From positions 15,444,275 to 15,508,274 of the forward strand of contig JAJEKV010000010.1 in assembly GCA_021234155.1 (NCBI GenBank): a stretch of DNA of 64,000 nucleotides, written 5' to 3'. The notes below the pieces were generated by a model, which worked only from the letters and a program-made list of their open reading frames with translations, was not told the origin of the DNA and did not search any database. A program made the translations under genes and the position numbers. This stretch comes from Isoetes taiwanensis (Eukaryota > Streptophyta > Lycopodiopsida > Isoetales > Isoetaceae). Shown here piece by piece: positions 9,216-21,767 of the stretch; the stretch's first letter is position 1, and the number at the start of each line of letters is the position of its first letter.

Positions 9216-11650
9216 ACTAAAATAGAGGCAACCCCCTTTAGCGCTCACACTATCTCCACCCGATTTGGGTTGGAAAACCTAGGAGCGTGGAAACCCTTCC
9301 AAGTTTCCGCAAAACCCGGAAGGGTTTCCACCTTGAACACGGAAGGGTTTCCCTAAAAAAATAAAATATTTGGATGCCAGGTCCGTCAGTAATAAATTTA
9401 CAGAATTTAATTCATGCGCCTGTTTCGGAAGAGATTTTTTTTCGAGAATGTGCTCTTCGTCCGGCCGCTTGGCGGTTATCTAAACACCGGAGTATAATTG
9501 CTTCATTCTATACAAGAATGGTTTCGTCGAGCTATGGCGGGATGCTGAAGATGCTTCTACTGAGGTAATTTTTAGCGAGTCTTGATTTTTCTCTAGCCTT
9601 GATTTTTCTCTTACGATCATAGATCATAGATCACTCTCCGCAAGATGGCGGTCCCTCCATCTCCTCGTATGCCTAATCATTTAAAAATATGATCCCGCAT
9701 ACTCACCATAGCCCTAAATGTCCGCCTCCAAGTTAATGGTGGAAAGAGCGGGACCAAGCTCGCCCTACCTGGCATGTCTACAAAGAATCTAAGAGAGAGA
9801 TAGACCACATCTATGAAGAAGGTCGGAACATGTTTATGAAGAACGGAATGGGAAAAGGCTGGAATAGGTCTGTCTATGAAGAATAGGCAGAGATATGTAT
9901 GGGAAAGAAAGCTGAAATGGGAAAAAGGCCAGAATAGGTCTCGCTATGAAGAAAGGGCAGAGATCTTCGTGCTTTTGATCTTCGTGTTTTTTTACCAATG
10001 CCCTAACTTCGCTCTACCAAAGCGTTTGCCCAATCGGCTTACAGGGTGCGCATCAAATTGTGGGACGATTTGGTAGGCTACCCACCTCAAATCTTGCCGG
10101 AAATTTTTCTGCAATTTAAAGGTGCAAATATTTGAGAAATGCCGGGTTCAGGCCCATGTAGCTATTGATCTTAAAATCTTTCTGCAATCAGTATCTATAG
10201 TATTTGGAGTTGATGAATCTGCAAGAGATCGCATTGAAAATCTCAAGCTTAGATGAACTTCTTCTTGACCGGGGTAATTTGTTTTGGTGGTGAGGATTAC
10301 CTTTCTTATGCCATAGATTTAAAACAATTTACGACGACTTTTGCAAAAGCCGGTGTGCATCTTTTATTTTGTTTCGATCGTGAATACGTGCGGTGAGGCT
10401 AAAGTTTGCAATTTTTTGTCAGGGTTTAGGGCTTCTGATTTCCAGCAAGGATGTGTTTGCATTTTCTGTACTGGCTTTGTTGAACATTCTTGTTTCATAT
10501 CGTGGAGCTCGTTCTTGGACCTTCAAAATTTCTTGAATGCATGGCCATGCAAAGACATCTTTGATGCTTAGACATATGAATCCTATATAATTGAGATTGA
10601 CCGTGAATGTCATGGACATCTCTAGCTTTATGGATCTGGAGTGCACATCATGTTTTCCATCTATTTGGCTTTAAATGCAATTGTTTATATTTGTCTTTCA
10701 AATGCCACTGTTACATTCTTGTTCTTGAGTTCTGCAATAGTTCGGTATTGGAGCTTGAAGTGCTCAACTATTGCAAAACTATTGCTTCAAACATTTGTCT
10801 TATTTTAGCTTGTGCATTCTGATAAATAGTCTTGCAGTAGATGCCATGGTGCGAGCTACATTGTTCTTAGCCGAAACTACAATCTCGAGCATGAAAATGG
10901 AATGAATGAGATTCACAAACATGTAAGGGCAACCCTTTGTGCGACAGCACTTTGTTTGTAACACTAGATTCAACAAGTCATGTGAACTTATGAACTTGCT
11001 TATGCTACTTAGACGAGTCTGCACTGTTTTTTAAATTGTCATTCATGTTTGTCATAAAACATCCTTAGAATTATGAATGGCATGAGTGGTTACTTAGGCA
11101 CTTAAAATTGACTAGAAATGTACTTAAAGGTAGTATGGAAATTTTTACTTCTCATTTGATGCTCCATTAGAAAAAAATGAAAAAAATGAAAAACAGGCAT
11201 ATCTTGTGGGATTTAAGATAGCTCGATGGACGTGCGCCTTAATGTCGGACGTCCGTGTGGAAAGGCGTGAGCCATAAAGGCTCACGTGTGTAAATATTTT
11301 GAAAAAAAATAATTTTGTGGAAACCCTTCCGGGTTTTAATGGAAACCCTTCCGGCTTTCCAATATGGAAACCCTTCCGGCTTTCCATGCAAACCCTTCCG
11401 GGTTTTAGTGGAAACCCTTCCGGGTTTTCAAATTCTGGAAAACCGGAAGGGTTTCCATGGAAACCCTTCCGGGTTTTATTGAAAACCGGAAGGGTTTCCA
11501 TTAAAACCCGGAAGGGTTTCCATGGAAAGCCGGAAGGGTTTCCACGGAAAGCCGGAAGGGTTTCCATTAAAACCCGGAAGGGTTTCCATTAAAACCCGGA
11601 AGGGTTTCCGTTGGAGGCCAACCCAAATCGGGCGCACTTAGAACCATCGC
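9216..11650. mobile_element. Candidate Mutator-like element with captured exons
   Basis: The left end (9225-9350) contains CACCCGATTTGGGTTGG and copies of GGAAACCCTTCC-type words. The right end (11315-11640) contains the same minisatellite and then CCAACCCAAATCGGGCG, the inverse of the left word. Long inverted ends with subterminal minisatellites fit a MULE-like element. The interior has exon-like fragments: an open stretch ending ELWRDAEDASTE directly before a donor GTAATTTTT (about 9570), and IDLKIFLQSVSIVFGVDE (about 10165-10220). That is the pattern of a Pack-MULE carrying host gene pieces. No transposase was found and target duplications were not resolved. Confidence 0.4.
11315..11612. 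repeat. Palindromic minisatellite of GGAAACCCTTCCGG units
   Basis: About 14 copies of an 18-25 bp unit. Units left of about 11440 read GGAAACCCTTCCGGGTTTT and most to the right read AAAACCGGAAGGGTTTCC, so the block can fold into one long hairpin. The long frames across it (SGFPWKPF-type repeats on either strand) are repeat artefacts. Confidence 0.85.
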
Positions 11651-11867
11651 CCCTTTAGGGTCAGGTCACATGATGCCGTCATTTCGGATTTTTCCCTCTT
11701 GACATTAGCGTTAATGTTTTGTTAGGGTCACATGTTACCATCAACACCAAGGCTTCCAAGTCATGTCTACATTCGCACCAGCAAATTGGCGCCAGCAAAT
11801 TGGGCGCACTTTTTTTCCCTGTGTGATCCGGCAGAGGTGATCTGGCAGAGGTATTCGGCAGAGGCCA
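11651..11867. other. Spacer upstream of the Harbinger remnant
   Basis: Contains a short duplication (AGCAAATTGGCGCC / AGCAAATTGGGCGC near 11785-11810). No gene is seen. Confidence 0.3.
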
Positions 11868-12664
11868 TTGCTGCTATCAGAAACTATGAATCCACAACAT
11901 TGCTTGCTGATGATTGGAACAATCCTGCTACAAATTTTTGGTACTATTGTAAATATTGTTTTACAATTAGCTTCAATGCAATTAACAGACAGTGAAGAAA
12001 TTATGTCATCTTTGGAGAATTCGCATGAGAACGCATTCTTGGCATCCTTGTTGGAGTTGACAAATGTAAGTATTGCAATTTTGCTTTTCAAAGACATGGA
12101 TCAAGAACTGAAAGGGAGAGAGACAGGCCCTTATTACATCAAGCCTAGATCATATATTGGTGGAATATGTTTAGCCGTGATGTTATGCACAATGATCCAT
12201 TGAGGTGGAAAGAGTTTTTTAGGTTGTCAGTTCCAACTTTCGAGTATGTTTGCAACTTGGTTGAAGATGATATGCAGAAGTATCCACCTCCAGGTATATT
12301 TCAGTTGAGAAATAGGTAGCATTGGCTATTCGCAAATTGGCTAGTGGCGATTCTTGGGGTGGAATAGCCAAGCCTACATGTATAAAAATATTTGATTTGT
12401 TCATTAGCACTCTTATTAATAAGGCTCACAGTTCTATATCATGGCCTGAAGGGAATGATTTAGAGGAAGTTAAAGCTGGATTTAGAAGGTGCCATGGCTT
12501 CCCCAATTGTGTGGGCGCATTGGATTGTACTCCGTGTGAGTTACCAAGCAATGGGAATCCCGCAGATTACTACGATTGAAAAGGAGCTTACTCCATGACA
12601 ATCCAAGCAATAGTGGACATGAAATCTAGGTTTCTGGACATTTTTATTGGGTTTCCAGGGTGTG
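11868..12664 (+). pseudogene. PIF/Harbinger transposase (HARBI1/ALP1-like), 3' part lost
   Basis: DDE-type nuclease of PIF/Harbinger DNA transposons. Readable pieces in order: LRWKEFFRLSVPTFEYVCNL (about 12200-12260); VALAIRKLASGDSWGGIAK (about 12318-12370); WPEGNDLEEVKAGF; GFPNCVGALDCTP (about 12500, holding the first catalytic Asp); DYYD-stop-KGAYSMTIQAIVD (about 12565-12615, second catalytic Asp region); and RFLDIFIGFPGCV up to 12664. There is a frameshift near 12170 and in-frame stops near 12318 and 12577. At 12664 the protein ends abruptly in a GC-rich insertion, just before the expected HDSRVL-type segment. A possible continuation (FYHEFSLE) reads at about 13665. The family call is secure; activity is lost. 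Confidence 0.85.
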
Positions 12665-13650
12665 TCAGTGTGACGCTCCCTACAAAATATACAGCCCCCG
12701 GTCGTACACTCCGTAGGAAATCCCCCATCCGGTCCTTCGACCGCACAGGCCCTCTATCTATCCCGCACTCCAGGGTAACCCTTTTGCGGGAAGGGGACAC
12801 GAAGGTCTCTTGCGCGCCCTTCCCCTATGGGCTCCTATAATAGCGGAAGCATAAACAGCGTCAGAACTAGCAACAACAATACATCGAATCGAACTACCTC
12901 GAAGGGTAGCATATCCATATTTCCAAAGATACAATAGAGATAAACATATGCCGTAAAACATGAGAGCTCCTACCCAAGGCTCGGACTCATGGGGAGGTAG
13001 ACTGACGGCTAGGCCACAAGATAGAGTAGACCTAGTCATAACAATGGCAAAGCTCGAGACAATGGCTAGGGTTGACCACTCCATCCGCCCCTCTTGTGCA
13101 TACTTTGCAAATGGGCTAGATCGGGCTCTGGTATGACTCTAGCCTTTCGGATATGCAATCTCATGGTATCACCCATTGGGACTGCTCCAGGTTGCATCTC
13201 CCCGGTCTATCGAGGCAGGAAGGGTTCCGTTTCCCCTTCCCGGGGTCTAGAGGTTCCACGGGCGGTTAGAGAATCGTGGCGACACACGATTCTTACCCGA
13301 CTTAACCCCCCCAAAACAAGAGCCAGGCCGTCACCTGCAGCCCTTGAGAGGCAGGGCGACACCATTGCCCCAGGGGGTGTCGGACCCATGCCCGACCCAC
13401 TCGAAGTGGCCGGCCATAAGCCTAGCCTGCTATGGGGACCCCAGTAGCCGCGCTCAGCAGGGACTCTCCCTCCGTATCGCCTCTAGCTCGGTTGTCTGGT
13501 GCTGAGTCATATAATAGCCCCCGTAGCCTGGTGGGTTCCTATGCACAGGCCGCATAATAATAGGAACTAAAGGGTCTAAACTAGGAGCATTACTAAGTAA
13601 TGGCTACTAGGTCTCTACCCCCCTTCCCAATACAAGAGGAGCAAGGGCAG
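12665..13650. mobile_element. GC-rich insertion in the Harbinger gene, possible solo LTR
   Basis: Composition changes sharply from AT-rich to GC-rich exactly where the transposase reading breaks. The left edge reads TGTGACGCTCCCTACAA, a typical start for a plant Gypsy-type LTR. I could not fix the right edge or a target-site duplication; the transposase-like reading resumes near 13665. At just under 1 kb it fits a solo LTR. No internal retroelement genes were seen. Frames of up to 117 codons inside look accidental. Confidence 0.35.
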
Positions 13651-15862
<2,212 letters not shown>

Positions 15863-16020
15863 ATCTATTATAATGTAAAAATAGCGTCCGTCTGTGAGTC
15901 CGTGAGTGAGTGAGTAAATCCGGCCGATCTGACGGTAAAGAATGCGCCACGTGGCTTGATCTCGGCTGTCCGTGGGCCTTGGCCCCTCAAAAGCTCCCAA
16001 GTTTGGTGGACAAAATTTTT

Positions 16021-16093
16021 TTGGTTTACCACGGACTCGAACCCTGGACATTGCCCCCCAAACCCCCCACCCTTACCACTAGACCAACCAGTC
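16021..16093 (-). repeat. tRNA-like segment (A and B boxes) in H1
   Basis: On the minus strand TGGTCTAGTGG (16086-16076) matches a tRNA A box. GGTTCGAGTCC (16043-16033) matches a perfect B box. Their start-to-start spacing of about 43 nt is that of a tRNA gene. The A-box context resembles tRNA-Gly. No matching acceptor stem was found, so this is a tRNA-derived (SINE-like) fragment and not a working tRNA. It recurs in H2 (18961-19033; B box has one change), H3 (about 21912-21982) and H4 (about 24593-24667). Confidence 0.6.
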
Positions 16094-16279
16094 TTCTCTT
16101 AAAATAATAGGAAGTCCATACTTAGTTAAGGGTGAGGGCCAAATAATCTATGGATGGTCTAGGATGTTCTAGAATGTTCTAGATGGCTCTAGAAGCTTCT
16201 AGAATGTCCTAGAATCTTCTAGAGTGTCCTAGAATCTTCTAGAATCTTCTAGAGTCTTCTAGAATGTCTAAAAATAGAA

Positions 16280-17260
16280 GTTTTTTGAAACTTTGCAAAT
16301 GCTCAAAATAGAATATTGTGGAATGTTCCAGGTGCTCATGGGTAAGCACCTAAGTCTAAAAATAGAAAGTTTTCAAATCTAAAAATAGAAAGTTTTTTGA
16401 AACTTTGCAAATGCTCAAAATAGAATGTTGTAGAATATTCCAGGTGCTCATGGGTAAGCACCTCAGTCTAAAAATAGAAAGTTTTTTGAAACTTTGCAAG
16501 TGCTCAAAATAGAATGTTCTGGAATGTTGCAGATGCTCACCTAGAATGTTCCAGATGCTCATGAGTAAGCACCTCAGTCTAAAAATAGAAAGTTTCAGTC
16601 TAAAAATAGAAGGTTTTTTGAAACTTTGCAAATGCTCAAAATAGAATGTTGTGGAATGTTCCGTGTGTTCATGGTAAGCACCTCGCCTAAAAATAGAAAG
16701 TTTCAGTCTAAAAATAGAAAGTTTTTTTGAAACTTTGCAAATGCTCAAAATAGAATGTTGTGGAATGTTCCAGGTGCTCATGGGTAAGCACCTCAGTCTA
16801 AAAATAGAAAGTTTCAGTCTAAAAATAGAAAGTTTTTGAAACTTTGCAAATGCTCAAAATAGAATGTTCTGGAATGCTCATGGGTAAACACCTCAATCTA
16901 AAATAGAAGGTTCTTTGAAACTTTGCAAATGCTCAAAATAGAATGTTATGGAATGTTGCAGATGCTCATGGGTAAGCACCTCAGTCTAAAAATAGAAAGT
17001 TTCAGTCTAAAAATAGAAAGTTTGTTTAAACTTTGTAAAGACTCAAATAGAATATCCTAGAATGTTTCAGATGCTCTAGGGTAAGTATCTCAGCCTAAAA
17101 ATAGAAAGTACGGTAGTCTAAAAACAGAAAAGTTTGCTAAAACTCTTCAAAAAGTCAAAATAGAATGTTCTAGAGTGTTCCAGATGCTATAGCGGAATCA
17201 CCTATGCTCTAGAAGCACCTCAGTCTAAAAGTAGAAAGTTTCTTGAAACCTTGCAAATGC
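16280..17260 (+). repeat. Tandem ~110-bp units with HSE-like cores (H1)
   Basis: About eight imperfect copies of a unit that reads CTAAAAATAGAAAG, TTTTTTGAAACTTTGCAAA, TGCTCAAAATAGAATGTT, NTGGAATGTTCCAG, GTGCTCATGGGTAAGCACCT. Each core shows GAA and TTC triplets at 5-bp steps. Long minus frames across it (FYFEHLQSFKKLSIF-type repeats) are artefacts of the repeat. Confidence 0.85.
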
Positions 17261-17659
17261 TCAAAATAGAATATTCTGAAGATGATACTTTGGAATTGGT
17301 AGCAAGTGTGATGGGTATGATGGGTGTGTGTAAGCTTCACATGGGTGATAACTTTAGAATTGACATACTTTAGAATTGGTAGTAGAGGTGGTAGATGTGG
17401 CCTCATAGGCATGTGTGAGTATGTTACTCATGAATGATACTTTGTTGGTAATGGAATAGAGGGTTGAGCAAGATATGTGAATAATCTAAGTGAAATACCA
17501 TGGAGTGCAGGAAGATGTGAGTAAGATCCTCATAGGTGATACTTTGGAATTGGTAGTGTTCTCCTAAAAATGAGTAATACTTTTTAGAATTGGTAGTAGG
17601 GCATGTGTGTATATGGACTTGCATGGTAGTAGGTCTAAAAGTAGGCTCCTTATGGATAA

Positions 17660-18720
17660 TACTTTAGAGAGAGGAGAGAAAGGGGAGAGGGAAGAGAGGA
17701 AAGAGAGAAGAAGAGAAAGATAGAGAAGGCGAGAAAAATAGAGGGAGGAGGGAGATGGTGAATGAGCTTTGTTCTAGAGAGAGAGGGGGAGAGAGAAGAA
17801 GAGGAGGGAGGAGAGAAAGAAAAGAGGAGAGGAAGAGAATTGGTAGAGAGAAGAGATAGGAGAGAGGACAAAGAGGGAGAGGGGATATATAGAGGTATGA
17901 GGGGAGAAGAGGGAGGAGAGAGAGAGAGGAGAAAAGAAAGAAAGGAGAGAGAGAAGAGAGAGGAGAGAGAAGAAGAGAGAGAGAAGAGAAAGAGATGGAG
18001 GGGGAGAGAGAATAGAGGAGAGAAAGAAAAGGGAGAGGAAAGAGAGAGGGCAGAGAATGTTCCAGAAAAGATTCAGAAAAGAAGAAAGCTTTTGAATGGT
18101 TGTAAAGAAATGCCCTCAGAATGGTAGAGCAATGGATGCTCTGAGATGGAAAGCCTGGAGGAGAGAATCTCAGGGGTTGTAGGCAAAAAATAGTAGATAT
18201 AGCAAGCTCCTAAGAAATGAAAAGTTATCTAAAAGTAAGTGTAAGGAGGCTAATGTGGGTGATAAGAATGTTCTACTGCAATAAATGTGAAGAAGCTTTT
18301 AATGGATGAAAGAGAAGAGTGAGAGAGAGGATGATACTTTTAAAAAGAGGTAAAGATAGAGAGAGAGGGATTTGGAAATGGAGAGAATATGTAGAGAGGA
18401 GAGAGAATAAAAGAGGAGGGAGAAGAGAGAGGAATAAGAGAGGCGAGAAAGAGAGCCGGTGAGAGGGTAAAGAAAAAGAAGAAGAGAAGAGATAGGAGAG
18501 AGAAAGAGAGGAGAGAGGAGAGAAGAGAGAGAGGGAAAGAGGAGAGAGAGAAAGAAAGAGAGAGGAGAGAAGAGAGAAAAGAGGGAGAAGGGAAGAGAGA
18601 AGAGAAGAGAAAGAGAGAGAAAGGGAGATGAGAAAAGAGAGAGGAGAGAGGAGAGAGAGAGAAGGGGAAGAGATAGGGAGGAGGGCACATGGGTGGGCCC
18701 CGAGGAAAGAAGGGGCGGGG
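17660..18720. repeat. GA-rich low-complexity block (H1)
   Basis: GAGAG-dominated purine-rich DNA. Frames of up to 222 codons (S/L-rich on minus, R/E/K-rich on plus) have no coding value. Confidence 0.9.
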
Positions 18721-18782
18721 AGGCTCGGGCCGAGCCGAGGAAAGGAAAGAAAAAGGGCCCGGCCTAGCCGGCCCTTTTCTAG

Positions 18783-21265
18783 TCTTATAATATAATAAGA
18801 AAATAGCGCCCGTAAGTGAGTGAGTGCCCGGTTCAATGGAAGGCCCGGTCCCGTCTGGTCCACGCCCATCCGGACGGTGGAGGGAGGCGCCACGTGGCTT
18901 GATCGGCCGTCCGTGGGCCTTGGCCTCTCAAAAGCTCCCAAGTTTGATGGACAAAATTTTTTGGTTTACCACGGACTTGAACCCTGGACATTGCCCTCCA
19001 AACCCCCCACCCTTACCACTAGACCAACCAGTCTTTTCTTGAAATAATATGAAGTCCATACTTAGTTAAGGCTGGAGCCTAATTAATTCAGGGATACTCT
19101 AGGATGTTCTAGAATGTTCTAGAATCTTTTGGAATGTCCTAGAATGTTCCAGATGCTCATGAGTAAGCACCTCAGTCTAAAAATAGAAAGTCTCAGTCTA
19201 AAAATAGAAGTTTTTTGAAACTTTGCAAATGCTCAAAATAGAATGTTGTGGAATGTTCCAGGTGCTCATGGGTAAGCACCTCAGTCTAAGAATAGAAAGT
19301 TTCAGTCTAAAAATAGAAGGTTTTTTGAAACTTTGCAAATGTTCAAAATAGAATGTTGTGGAATGTTCTAGGATGTTCTAGGATGTTTTAGAATGTTTTA
19401 GAATCTTTTGTAATGTGCTAGAATGTTCCAGATGCTCATGGGTAAGCACCTCAGTCTAAAAATAGAAAGTCTCAGTCTAAAAATAGAAGTTTTTTTGAAA
19501 CTTTGCAAATGCTCAAAATAGAATGTTGTGGAATGTTCCAGATGCTCATGGGTAAGCATCTCAGTCTAAAAATAGAAAGTTTCAGTCTAAAAATAGAAAG
19601 TTTTTTGAAACTTTGCAAATGCTCAAAATAGAATGTTATGGAATGTTGCAGATGCTCATGCATAAACACCTCAATCCAAAAATAGAAAGTTTTTTGAAAC
19701 TTTGCAAATGCTCAAAATAGAATGTTCTGGAATGTTGCAAATGCTTAAAGGTAAGCACCTCAGTCTAAAAATAGAAAGTTTCAATCTAAAAATAGAAAGT
19801 TTGCTTAAACTTTGTAAAAACTCAAATAGAATGTCCTAGAATGTTTCAGATGCTCTAGGGTAAGCATCTCAGCCTAAAAATAGAAAGTACAGTAGTCTAA
19901 AAACATAAAAGTTTGCTAAAACTTTGCAAAAACTCAAAATAGAATGTTCTAGAGTGTTCCAGATGCTATAGGGCAACCACCTATGCTCTAGAAGCAGCTT
20001 CACTAAAACCTAAAAGTAGAAAGTTTCTTGAAACCTTGCAAATGCTCAAAATAGAATATTCGAGGTGATACTTTGGAATTGGTAGCAAGTGTGATGGGTA
20101 TGATGGTGTGTGTAAGCTTCACATGGGTGATATTTTTAGAATTGAGATACTTTAGAATTGGTAGTAGAGGTAGTAGATGTGGCCTTATGGGTATGTATGA
20201 GTATGTGTCAATGATACTTTGTTGATAAATGGAATAGAGGGTTGAGCAAAGATGTGTGAATAAGACCGGAAATACCATGGAGTGATGATGAGTAAAATCC
20301 CTCATAGGTAATACTTTGGAATTAGTGGTGTTCTCCTCATGAAGGATACTTTGTGGTAGTAGGTGTAAGTAGGTCTTATGGATAATACTTTAGAGGCAGA
20401 GGAGAGAGAAAGGGGAGAGGGAAGAGAGAGGAGAGAGAAGAGAGAGGAGACGAGAGAGAAATAGAGAAGAGAGAGAAAGATAAAGAAAGAGGGGAGAAAT
20501 AAAGGGAGAGGAGAGAGAGAAGGGTGGGGGGGAGAAGATGAGAGAGAGAAGAGAGAGAAGAGAGGGAAGAGAGAAGAGTAAGAGAGGAGAGAGAGAGGAG
20601 AAAGGAGAGAGAGAAGGGGGGGAGAAGACAGAGAAGCAAAAGATAAAGAAAAGAGAGGAGACGAAGAGAAGGGGGAGAGAAGACATATAGAAAAGTCCTC
20701 ATGGGTGTAGATGTGGTATAAGTCCTCATGGTTGTATGTGTGAGTATGCTCTCATGGGTGGTTGAGTAATGGATGCTTAGTTACATGGAAAGTTTCTTGA
20801 TTCTTAAATATATAGGGTTGTACTTTGGAATTCATAGTAAATGTAGCAAGCTCTTTAACGGGTGATACTTTTAAAAGTAATAGTAAGTGTAGGTAAGCTC
20901 CCAATGGGTGATAGTTTGAAATTGGTAGTCGTTGTAGTAAGTGTGAGTCAGCTTTTAATGAATGAGACTTTGGACTTTATAGTAGGTGTGAGTTCTCGGA
21001 TGATACTTTGAAATTGGTAGTAAATGTGACCTGAAGCCCTCAATGTGTAATGGTTTGGAATTGATAGTAAGTATGTATCCGGAGGCAATGTTGAACCGAG
21101 GTTGATTAAACTCCCTATAGGTGACACACAACGGGTGGGACCCAAACCCGAGGCGACCGAGGAATAGTCTCGTGGATGTCCAAACCGAGGCGAGGCCCCT
21201 GAGGGGCGGGAGCCGAGGAAGGATGCAAACAGAGGGGCCGAAGCCGAGGAATGGGTGCAAGAGAA

Positions 21266-21329
<64 letters not shown>

Positions 21330-21767
21330 AGAAAGGGAGAGAGGAGAGAGAAGAGAAAGAGAGAAGAGAAACAGGAGAGGGGATAGAGAGAAGAGAGAAG
21401 AGAGAGAGAGAGGGGGGGAGATGAGGGAAGAGAGAGGAGAGAGGAGAGAGAAGAGAGGGAAGAGATAGGAGAGAGAAGAGATAGAATAGAGAAAGGAGAG
21501 ATGGAGATAGGGCACATGGGTGGGCCCAAACCGAAGGAGGGAGGAAATGGCAAGGAATGAGCCGAGGAAAGGACCAAAAGAAAGGGAAGAGAGAGTAGAA
21601 AGGAGAGAGGGAAGAGATAGGAGAGAGAAGAGAGAGAAGAGATAGAGGAGAGATGGAGATAGGGCACGTGGGTGGGCCCAAACCGAGGCGAGGCCGGCCG
21701 AGGTCGGCCGAAGCCGAGGAGGGAGTTAAAGAAAGGGTCCTACCGGGCCGTGCCGGCCCTTTTCTAG
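18783..21767 (+). mobile_element. Helitron-like unit H2
   Basis: Starts TCTTATAATATAATAAG directly after the CTAG of H1. It ends with hairpin GGGCCG-TGC-CGGCCC, TTTT and CTAG (21764-21767). Same internal order as H1: GTAAGTGAGTGAGTG leader, tRNA-like segment, TTCTAGAA block (19085-19165), ~110-bp tandem units (19140-20060), and GA-rich blocks (20395-20700 and 21260-21720, including a pure (GA)n near 21268-21327). Its length of 2985 bp is close to the 2923 bp of H1, which supports a defined unit. Confidence 0.5.

Noticed and set aside
11145-11592. 140- and 97-codon frames with GNPSGFP-type repeats on both strands
   Set aside because: By-product of the palindromic GGAAACCC minisatellite.
16021-16093. 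A functional tRNA gene
   Set aside because: A and B boxes fit, but there is no complementary acceptor stem or credible anticodon arm.
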